Virus record (IMG/VR): IMGVR_UViG_3300010148_000019
Location: 1-48,241 of that record
Direction: 5' to 3' (one strand)
DNA length: 48,241 bases
Source of the DNA: a virus
In this document: piece by piece, positions 17,701 through 29,700 of the stretch
How positions within the stretch are numbered: the first letter of the stretch is position 1
Layout of the letters: each line of letters starts with the position of its first letter
The notes under the pieces: model-generated
The model's database searches: none
Seen by the model: only the letters and a program-made list of their open reading frames with translations
Told to the model about the DNA's origin: nothing
Made by a program: the position numbers and the translations under genes

Positions 17701-20700
17701 GTGATAACTTGTAGCCGTTAGTGTCACCAAGCCAAAAGTCATCATTAGTGTAATCGTAATTATCAATTTCAGCATCGGTACTACCTGTTTCCAATTCTTT
17801 TGTGATGTTTCGCAATACATCTGTAGCAACTTCAAGTTGAACGGAACCGGGGCTAATATCGGTGTCAAAGAACAAATCACCTGTTTCAGCAAAACAAGGT
17901 TCAGCGTTAAACAAGTTGGTATCTTGGTCACCGGTCAGTGCGGTGTGTAAAACATAAGCACCGTTTGGTACATCAGCAGTAGGGGTAGCGGTTCCTGTAG
18001 CAATCAACGCTTCAACATTCGGACCAGCGTTAGCAGGTGCGATGTATCGTTCAGCATCGTGGAACCGCTCATCCCATCGTGTAGTACCAGCGAATGTGAT
18101 AGCAGTAGCGGCGGCAACACCAGCACGAGTCTTTGATACGACCGACAACCAATCACCGGTTGACTTGATACCGTCACGGTCAGTCTTGGCTACAAGAGCC
18201 AATTCACTTTCGTTGCTAATGACAAGCATTGCTCGACTGAATACACCCTGTTGGTGGTGTAGTTTTGGATTGAGTACAAAGTTTGTATCTGCGTCTATTT
18301 CACGCATGTGTGCAGGTTTAGCACTGAAAATATCTTTTGTACTTTCAACATCAGTAAAATCGTAATTAGTGTACCACGAAGCATTTCCAGCCAAACCTAT
18401 ATTCCAAGTGTACGGGGTGGTGAGAGCAACATCGTATGATGTATTCGATGCTTCTTGCCCGTTGACTCTTGGGCTTGATTCGGGACTGTTGTACATTGGG
18501 TATGAACTTGGCAAGTGACCTAATGTACTCATACATGAGGCTGATGAGCCGTATGGGGTGAAGCCCATTTTAGGATGCCAAGCACCTTTTCCGGCGGCGT
18601 AAAGATTGGTAGTGAAGGTGAGTGTACCGTTTGTCACAGAACCTCCTGTTGTTGATACCGACAACTCAAATCCAGTGCTACTGGTGATGCTACGAACATA
18701 AGCACCTGTAGGAATACCAGTTCCACTCACCAACATACCAACCTTCAATTTTGCAGTTGAATCCATTGCAATAGTAGGGTCGTTGTTGTAGTCACAGGTA
18801 GCATCCGTAAATGCGCTTGTATCAACCTTGAGGGAGTTGAGGTAGGAATAACGCTCTCCCGCCCATCCTACGGCTCCTACAGGGCGTGTACGGTCAATAG
18901 CATCCACCAGCCCACCAAAGTGTGCCTGTGTCATGTGGCTACGAGGGGTTTCGTTTTCGTTGTTAAAGCGGTGAACACCAGCCTTTGACCATACATACAA
19001 TTGAGATGGAAGTGGATATTCAATTGGTTCGGGTACGCTTGGTGGGTTAGGGTCGATAACATGACCCGGACTTGGGTAAGTCAAAGTAGCACTTTCACAT
19101 TTATTGTGCCATGTCATACGGTCTTCAAGTAAGGGTAAACCACCGATACGATTTGGTGCAAGATAAAACCTCACTTTGAAAGTACCACTGTCACTGAATA
19201 CTTCTCGGCTATGATAACATCCCCATGTTGGTCCAGCGTGATAAGAGGGGTCACTATGCCCTCCACCTACTGTATGGTCACGACCACCAGTAGGTGTACG
19301 CACCCACCCACTCATAGGTAATTGTTCTAATTCTTCTTGAGTAGCACCACTGATACTTGCTTGAATGTAATTTCTTGAGTTAATGGCAGTTCCTAAAGTC
19401 CCAGCATAAAGATTACCAATCAGCGTATCTGCATTAACAGTTGGTCCTGTACTTGCGGCATTGGTGTACGCTTCAAATGTCATTTCAACCCAACCATAGC
19501 GGTCTTGTCGGGATGCATTACCCATAGATGGTAGGAATGTACCACCCATTGCTTTGAGTGCGCCTTTACCGGGGTTTTCGTTGATTGCTTGACCGATGAT
19601 AGTCGCCAGTTCTTCGCCATTTTGACAGCGTGTACCGTCAACTACAATATAATCAGTGTCAAAGTTAAGCGCAGTTTCGCTGTTTGCACCCTCAAGGATG
19701 GTTTTACCCATTACTCCCGATACACGATAAGCAGTAGCGTTGACTTGGTTCCACGCTTCCAAAGCATAGCGGTAGTTGCTGTTTGGATTCGGTGGGTTGA
19801 AAGAAACTTGGTTGTCCAACCACGAACCGCCGGGGTGGAAGCCGCCGTCCATGTGGAAGGTCATATCCGCACTCATGGCAATACCATAGTAGGCAGTTGC
19901 ACTGTGTTTGTACGGGTGAGCCTTCCAATAATCTCCTTTATTATCACTGGTAATTTTACCACTTGTTGGGTTGGTGAAGACCTCACCATAGTGGGAACCG
20001 TGTTCGGGTCGCTGTTGTAGGTAGCCCACATTTGGAATACCCTGCGGCGGTGACCAGTTGAGTGTGGTGCGCCAGTGGTAGCGGTTTCTTGCGGTTTGGT
20101 AAGCCGAATCGGGTGGGCCGTACAAGTTGTCACTGTTGGTAATTTCATTTGGTAGGTACTTACTGTGAGGTACTTTGCTCCAAGTGTTGCCGGTAGTGAC
20201 GACATATCCGGGGTGTGGCTCGACAGCCGCATTGGAGTTGTCGTCTTCGGTGAATGGGAATGCTTGACCGGGACCATAGATGAGGTAGGTGGTCTTGTTT
20301 TCAATGTAATTGAATGTTAAAGTACCGTTTGAAACCGAGCCGCCAGTAGTAGCCGCCGATAACTCAAATGTGGTAGCGTTGGTAATGGATGCCACTGTAG
20401 CCCCATCGGGAATACCTGTACCAGTGACCGCCATTCCTACAACAAGTTGTGCTGTCGAATCCATTGTGATTGTGGCATCATTGTTGTAATCGCAGGTTGC
20501 ATCAACAATAGGCTGGCTGTCGTGGTAGCGGGCAGTAGGATGAGCAAAGCGAAGCACCAACGGTACAGGCTGTTGGCGAACAATACCTGCATTGTATCTC
20601 GCTCGTACATCACCAGCCGCCGCCGCATTGAGTAAAGCGAAGTCGGCATCCAAATTGCCACCCCGTAGGTCGGGCGATAGGATGCTGTTCTTGTTAGACA

Positions 20701-23700
20701 CCGGACTGTTGATTGAACCTCGGTGTTGATTGAGTAGGGCTGTACCGGGGAAGAAAGCGAGCAGTGCATTACAGTCCACCATAGCGAATGACCCGCTGAT
20801 TTCATTGGCGTTTTGAATACCGGCAGTACCGGTAGGTCCATTGGAGTAAGGGTGAGTATAGAATGGTGAGTAATCGTTTTGTGTACCATCGTTAATGTCA
20901 AGCGTGACACCACTAAATCCACCACCGAAGTACAACGGTATGCTGTGGTCTATGCTATCCCTCGCACCACGGAAGTAAATGATAGGCTCGCTGTCAACGC
21001 TACCGTGTGAACGGAATCCGCCTATTGACTCAACCTCAAATCCGGGCGCATCGCTTTGAGCGAAGCGAGTAAGAACAAAGTTATCTGCTACATTACCGTT
21101 AAATGCAGTAGTCCACAAACCATTCCCATAACCATCTTGATAAGTCAATTTAGTTGTTGAGTCCGAACCATTGATTGATTCAACTATACCCTTCGCTAAA
21201 CCATCAGTAGTTGAATAGTGAAGTATCATTTCTTCACCGAATGATGGTTCTTTAGCAAGGCTGGAAAGCGAACTACTTTCCTGTCCAGCAGGTATCATCG
21301 CATGAGAAATAGCGTTGAGGTGTGTGGTAAACACATTGTCAGTATCGGTATAGGAATCAAACTTCAAAATTGGATTGTTGAGTGAAGGTAAGATATGGTC
21401 GCCGGTAATTGAGGTATAGGACTCACCCTTGAGGTTCTTTCGCCAATCAGTAGTCGATACTGGCCTGTTAGAAGAATCGACTAATACAGGCGTTGCTGTA
21501 TTAGCGTGATAACCTCGACCCTTACTTCGTATCTGTATCACCGTATAAGGTAAGTAGCCTACATCCATGCGACGGTGATTATCAAGTTCAGCGTCACTGT
21601 ATGGTTTGTTTATTGTATCAGTGGTAGTGACGGTCCAATCACCATCGTTGTAATCCAACTTGGTGTATTCACCGTACTCAAGGTGGGCGGCTTGAATGCC
21701 CCAATCTTTGTGAAGGGTAGCCTCGAACATCTTAGCGAGTGGTTTAGCCCTTCGTATTGGGTTGTGCGCTCGTATTTTGATAGCATCAGCGGCTACACCC
21801 CATTCACGGAATGTTCTACCATCAGCGGCGTACATATCTCGACAGTCGAATGATACACCGTTTGGTGTGTTAGGATTTTCAAGGTTGATTGCCGCCGCTG
21901 TCACAGCCGCCATCAATTCATCAGTCACGAGTGTTGTCCAGTTAATTCGTGGTGAAAGTAAAACACGCATTGAATTTGTTCCGGGTTGGCTTACTGCTGT
22001 CCCACCACTACCGGAGTCGGTTATCGCTGTACCTACTGCTGTGTTAGCAACCGAGTGAGAGGAAGTAAATGAGTCACCTGTGACTCCATAGAAGACATGT
22101 GTACCATCGTTGTTTTCTTCTGTACGATGTGTGTATGAAAATGTGTGCCCTACAATACCTTTTGCAGAAGTGCCAGTAAATGTATCATTGATTTGAAAAA
22201 GTCCGTTTGTTTTTGGGAATCCAAGATAACCAAGAACATCGGGGTGATTACCCACTACATCGTCACCGGTTATACTATCACCTTGAGAATTAGTGACTGT
22301 ACCAGCATTAAACGGTGGGTGTAAAACAACAGTCATTTTACTTGTAGTAAGCGTCACACTCGCATCAATACCAACAGAAGGTGCAGGTACACCACGCCAG
22401 CGATTACCACGATACGACGCTTCTGTAAGGTCACCAGTTGTATCAATACGACCAGTCACATCACCAAACCCAATCATGTGATTACCAATGGTAAGTCCAC
22501 CCTGTCCTACATCTCGGTCATCAAAGTACACGCATATTTCGTTGTCGAGTGTGGGTGGGAGAGCAGTGTTATCATTGGTGAATGTTTCACCCATCTTCCG
22601 GTAAATGAAACGCACACCGTATGAGTTTCCAAGATGGTCTTCAAATTGGAAACCATACAGTTGTGAATCACCTACATTTTCAATTTGAGAAGCGGTCACA
22701 TGGTCGGAATAATCAGCAATGGCTGTAGGTGCTGTACCCCCTGTTGTTGTTGCCTCGGAGTACCGAATATCGAATTTTGTATTACCTCGTTCACCAAGAC
22801 CCCATACACCAGCATCGGGGGCAAAACCCGGAATCCCACTGGCAACCATACCACCGAAGTTAATTCGACCAATTGCTTGAGTACCCGTTCTAAGCCCCTC
22901 AACAAGAGTTTTGGATGGACTTTGTGACTCGAATGATTCATCGTTAATTGTGTTTGCAATCATACCGCTACCATTGAAAGCCGATATGCTTCGCTTTTGA
23001 GGATTTGATTTGTAATTTTGTCTAACACTGAAATCACCATTGCTACTGAATACATCATCTGCTTCTTCTTGCACAGTGTATTCACGCAGTGTGGTAATAG
23101 GAGCAAACGGCCTACCGTGTTTGTTGATAGGCATGGGCGCAGGGTGCATGTTCTCACCGGTAGTTTCGTCGGGTTGACACCAAAAGTTTCGGAATCGTCC
23201 ACCGTGTCCAACGAGGAATTGAGGTTTGTATTGCGATTGACCCTTACTGTTGTCCAACCATGTACAGAAGTTGCGACCACTGGCTCCGGGTACTGTTGAG
23301 TGAATGACAATTGAGAAGCCTTCATTACCATCAAGGTCTTCAACCACACGACCGATGTGCGCTCTCAAATATCCCATGTGACTACCACGGTTTCGTCTGT
23401 CAAATGCCTCATCAGCAAACCACCACGGAGCAGGGTCGAAGGCCGACCCAATATCCAAAGTATGCTCTAATGTACGATTAAACAATTTTTCTCTTGGACT
23501 ACTTATGGCATCTGCTGTAGCGAGCGGGCTTAGGGAAGAGGCTGTACCAGTGAATGCATTTTTAGCACCACCTTGATTGATAAGACGAACAATTTCTCGT
23601 GTAGCCGCTTCAATATCAGTGACACCTTCCTTGATACCTACTTCACCACAGTCGATAGTAAGACGGCGCACGAAATCCATGTTGGTCCAATGTTCAAGGT

Positions 23701-26700
23701 GTTGCAAACGACTTTCTTCATGGTTGGTAAGTGTGAGTGCTTGTGAGCGAATACCCTTCAAGCAAAGGAATGCGGAGATGGCTCGTGTACCATCCGGTGT
23801 GTCCATCATTGTACTGGCATCACGAAGTGAATACTGTGCAGGGTCATTAGCACTACGGCTTAATTTTAACGCACGAACCAGCGGTGTACCTAATTCATCA
23901 AGTATTTTCTTCGATAGCACATGTGCTTTATTTGCCCAATATGTTGATGCTACTGCTGGTTGAAGACGGGGTAGTGTACTGTCGGCAATTGTGAAAGAAT
24001 CACCAGTGCTTTCATGCATCAGCCCACTGTGTACATAATGACCGTGGGCTTTACCCATAAGATGTGAGTTGTTGTTTGATGCACCAGTACCAGTGGTGGT
24101 GGGTGATTGAGTGATGTAAGTCACCGTTGCAGTTTGGGGGTTTTCTCCACCTGATGTTGTACTCATTACATCCTCGGATGTATTACCACCTATGTTATGC
24201 ACATACGCACTTTCGATAAATTTGGATTGTTGAGTACGACGGATAAATGGATTTTCACTTGGGAAACCATTTGCTACATCTATTTGAGTAGTAAAGTAGT
24301 GTGGCGCACCACCGTTTTGATTCATCAAGAATTTGTCAAGGTCTGTCACTCCGCTGGCAGTGACGATATGCCGACTGAATCCGATATGTGGTGTAGCGGC
24401 ACTGGATTGAACCTGCATGTGCAAATCGTGGAATGCAATGAACTCACGGTCGTGCGCTACATCGAACATCAAAACTCGTGCATGTCCTTTCTTAGCAAGG
24501 TACGGGTCGAGATAAGCAACAGTCGGTGCTTGAGATGATGATAGTCCCATTGATTCGTAGTTCAACTCAATGGTTTTGTTTACATGTTGAACAAAGTTGT
24601 TCGCAGTTTCAAGACACGAATTACCAATCAAAAAATTTTCAAGCGGAATAGAATCACGAGGGCGGTTAGTCAAAGCACCTCGCCCGCCGTTGAATCCAGT
24701 CCAAACTTGACCTTCGTTAAGCACACCACGGGACTTAGCAAACAACCCTTCGACAGCATGAGGGTTGTTCATTGTCATGTTCATCCATACAGTGTCACCG
24801 TTGCGTAAGCCACCTTGAGCATACGGGTACAACCAACTACGGTTAAGAACAGTATCGGGGTCCGTTTCCATGATTGAGCCAGCATTGATACGAAGTTTGT
24901 CACCACTGGCAATAGCGTGTGCATTACCACCAAAGGTGAGTGTAGGGGTAGTTGTACCACTACCACCCGCATTAGCACTCATTTCAAATGTAGTTGCATT
25001 GGTGATACTGGCGATAAACGCACCAGTGGCTATACCTGTACCAGTAATTGCCATCCCCTTACGCAATCTTGTAGTGTCGGGAACGGTGACCGTTCTATCG
25101 GAAGCAGTAATTGAACTGGTGAGTGTAAAAGTTTCAAGCGTGATTACTGTGTTTGTGGCGTGTCCACTACCAGCGAGAGGTGATTCACAGAATGCCACTC
25201 TTCCAATGTAATCTATTACAGTAGCATCACCAGCATCTTCACGGTATATGTCATCACCGGGCCTTAAGTTCATACCAATAGTATTTGCTTGAGGCATGAG
25301 AGTAGCAGTAGTAGGTGCTACTGAAAGTGTAGTTGCACCACCAATGTCACCTACAGCCACCGTGTAAGTCCAAATTTCACCCGCAACAGTGGGTCGGAAT
25401 GTACTTACTAAATCTTCGGAAGAAGAAGCATTGTATGGGTCTGTTGCTCCTACAATTGCATGACCGCCTTTTTTCATTCGTATTGTTTTACCAACTACAT
25501 TACTTACATCTGCATTTGAGAGATTAGCACAAAGAAATCTGTTAGGTTTTGTAAAATCAAAATTACCTGCATACAAAAGTTCAATTGGTTCATCTTGTAA
25601 AATTTCAAGACTCAATAAGGGGTCACCTACGGCAAATGTAATAACATTTGATGTAGTGCGAGTCCATTGAACATCGGGAAACAAAGAGGCATCATCAACA
25701 GTAATGAAAATCAATCCAAGTAAGGTGGAAACATCGGTAATAGTAGCAGTGGCCGTTTTTGATTGAATGCGAGGGGCGTGAGGGTTGGTGAGTGGTCCCT
25801 CTTTGAACTCAACCGCACTCACATATTGCCGCAATCCGTAATCGAGATTGCCACCTTGAGTCTGCATATTTGCATTGTCGAAGTAATAGGGCGAGCGACC
25901 TTCATAATCGGATGATGGTGTGGTCACATCCGAAGCAATAGGAACAAGTGTTTCGTTTCGGTAGCCACCAGCCACATGTATATTTCCACCTTCAACTAAG
26001 TCATTCAAGAAATTAGGTGACATAGAGCCTGTAAACCCTGTACCTACTGTAGTGCGTGGAATTTTGATATATCCGTTAGCACTTGGGTCGTTGACATAAA
26101 TTGCCCATTGATTATTTGAAAGAAAGACTCGGCGATAACGAATGACATTTTTCATGTTTCTATGCTCATTTACGGCTGTTTCAGCCGATGGGAAAATCTT
26201 CGGATGAGTGGGATAAATGTTCAAGTAATCGGTTTCAATTTTGATTTCACGAATAGTGGTCGATGAAATATGTGCATCACTGTTTGCATTATAACCGTAT
26301 GCAGAATGAGCATTGCGGTCGCTTACAGCAATATCATTTGCCCGACGACCTACAGGGGTGGGGTTCCATGAATGGGCTGTGTAGGTAGCATCAAGGTGAA
26401 TTTTCATGCTGTTATCGGGACCGGGGAAGATACCATCTTCTTCTTGAATAAAAAATTGCTTAGGAAAAAGTGGGATTTCAACCATTGCACGAGTGCTGGC
26501 ATACTGTGTACCAAGTTGATAATCGTGATTTACTGTGTCCATACTTTGGAACAATCGGTCATTGACTGTACTACCGTCTTCACAAAGATTGTCATTATTG
26601 AAATGGGGGTCGTTGTAAACATTAAATCCAACTGAATACAATCCAGCACTACCACTGATGGCACCAACAGCATTTAACCATTCATTGAAAGTATTGTATG

Positions 26701-29700
26701 CTGTACCATTAGCATCTAAAAACGACCTTTGCTCTTGGGCACCCGGTCCACCACTTGTATCAACGATGAATACAAAACCAGCACCAGTTTTTTCGCTGTA
26801 AGCGGCACTTGCGCCGTCTGCAAGATAAATACGACCCACCTTTGGGAAACAATATGTACCCCATGAAGCCATATCTGTTGACAGGTTATTGAGTGGTTGG
26901 ACCGACATATACACCCTATCAGCGGTGCTGTTTATTGAAACGGCTCGTACAGCGCAGTTGCGGCGGGTTGAACCCGGTAAGCGCATCAGTAGGCTGGGGT
27001 CATTGGTAGGTTTGGTGTTGACAGCACCCTGCCCCGGTCCACCAAGCGTGACAGTGACGACAGGAGCGTTAGGCTCAATTTCTTTGACGATGTGCGAATC
27101 GGGTGAGCCGCTACCGGTGATGTTGACATTTTGATTGGCGAGTCCTTCCGCAATACCGGTTGCTGTGATTGTGATGATTTTATCGTTGTCTTCCGGGTTC
27201 TCATCTTCCTTAATCGAACGAATGCGTGTACGGCTCATTAAGAACAACAGCGATGCAATGCTGGGTGAGTCGCCTTCGGTAAGGTTTGTACGCATCTTTG
27301 ACAGTTGATTTACTCTTGTTCTGTCCGATGGTTGTACATAAATTACCATTGAAGTTTCGTGTGTATCTTCAAGAACATTGTCAATAATGTCAAACATTTC
27401 AAAGGTATTGCTTGCATCGCTTGTGGAGCCTTCGTCAAAAACACCAGTGCCGGTGTTAGTGACAGCGGCCCCTTTGACAAATTGTATGCCTGTATCGGTG
27501 GTGTTCCTTACAGTATCACTGGATGCTGGCTCAATGCATAATTTGTGGTATGCTGAATCATGTATGCCATTGTTGTGTGATGCAGTGAGATATTGAGGGG
27601 CTGTATTACCTTGTGCCGTAGCATCGTTAGGTGGTGTGTAGTTGACAGGACATAGACTAAAATCAACTTCACTGTCAAGTTCATATCCACCAGTGTTGTC
27701 ACCAACTAAGGAGTGAGATTCTTCTAAATGAACCGACCCTGCAATTTGACCTAAGCCCAAGAACAATACTCCGCCCGGTGAGAAAAGAGTGGTATCTTTT
27801 GATGCATCAGCCAAATCTGCTTCGATAACATCCAGTACCGTAGTTGAGCCTGTAAGAACAAAATTACCACTCGGTACGGTCTTTTCAATCATCAAACAAG
27901 GTGTTGTTTTACTCATACTCGCACCAGTCAAATCAATGGCGTTGTAATGAATTTCGACATACGGTGCAAGGTTGTGGGTGCTTTGAAGAGTAGGAACTTT
28001 GAGCAGTGCGATACGACTTACGCTTTCGGGTCGCAAGTGATACAAGCGAGCATCATCATCTATGTCACCATACTCCGGTACTGGTCCTTTCATCATAAAA
28101 GGGCGATAATCAAAGTTAGTTCCACCAATAGCGATTGCTTGTTCCTTGCTCGCTGGTAGCCCATTGGTGACTACAAAATCAACGGCAGATGAATTATTAA
28201 ACTTAGCAACATCGACTTGTGTACTTTCTTCATAAAAATCGGATAGTGCGTTCATGGCAAAAAGTCCCGCTATCCCTTTTCCTGTATTTTCATACACCAT
28301 TTCAACAATATCTGCCGAACCATCCATCATTTGGTCAATAGCGAGATACGATGGTCTTGGATAACGACGCATGTATTCGTGGCCGTTGATGTGTGAGAAC
28401 TTGTGCCGCCCACTGTGACCCACTTGGTAAAGAGTGTCGAGTGTAGCGGGCCAAGTGACAGCAAACGGATTGTTTGGTGAGTTGTCTGTTGTAGCCATTT
28501 GTGTTGAATACACCAAACCATGTTGAGCAAAATCACTCTCATCAAGCACCATTTGACCTGTTTTATCAAAGATTTGGCTACCGTAGTGTGGGGGTTGATA
28601 CGGCCTACCTGTGCCATTGTCAATCAACAAATCAGCATTTACAATGACAAAGTAGTTGTCAACATTTGCAGTACGAGAATGAAGAAGACCACGCTTACCA
28701 CCAGTGCCGAGGATAAAATCAATGTGAATACTGCTTACAGTGATTACCCCTGTCGAGCCATTTATTGATTCTATTCTTGCCCTTTCCGGCGGAGATGCAT
28801 TTGGTTTTTCCGTATTCCGGTTAATTGCACCGGGGTTGATGAGAAGATTATAAGGAGTATGTGGTATAGCAAGGGTGGCTTCTGTGCCGGGGGTGGTGAC
28901 AAAATCAGTCACCTTGTAGTTCCCCATGCTGTATGGTGTGGCTGTGAATGTAGTAGTGACACTGGTGCTGTCATACGGCTTACCGGTTAAGCGAGCGATA
29001 AGGGCTTGGGCATCAGCGGCGGCTACTGTGATTGTAGTTGTCGTACCATCAGCGGCTACAGTAAACGCATTGAACTCGTATGACTCACTCACAATATCAA
29101 GTGGTTCTTCAAAGCGATACATACCAGTTGTTGTATCACCGTTGACAGGCACAGTGCTATCAATCATTCCCGAATCAAAATCACTGTTAAAGTGAAGTGC
29201 TTCAATAGCACCACGGAACTCTCCACCTTTTCCACCAACATACACATGCGCTGTTGAATTAACAATACTGGAATCTTTTTCAATAATCTCGCTTGCTACC
29301 CTATTACCATTGACATACAATGATACAGAACGCTGTGAAACAGCGGCAACAACATGATACAAACCTCGATGCTTGAAGTTAAGATTGGTAGCATCGTTAT
29401 GCAATGCGCTACTACCCTCTAAAAAGCGGTTGTAAGTGTCGTGTATGCCTCCAACTTCTTGTGGGGGGTACACTACCCCCTCCCACCGGGTTGAGGTCAA
29501 TTTAGCGGTGCTTAGGACTACTTTTTGCGTACCGCTTGGAGTTTGAATGAAAACAGTAAATTTGGCTGGACCGGGCGTATCGACTGTACCAAACTCAAGT
29601 GTAAACTGCTCATCACGATGAGCAATCACGCCACCGCAATCGGGAACAACCCAAGCCTCAATAGCAAATTGGTCATCGACTAAAGAATTGATAACAGTAA

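Noticed and set aside
11900-29200. Many plus-strand frames of 60-147 codons opposite the giant gene
   Set aside because: All are antisense to one continuous 6026-codon frame with coherent domains. None has a family signature or a good ribosome binding site.
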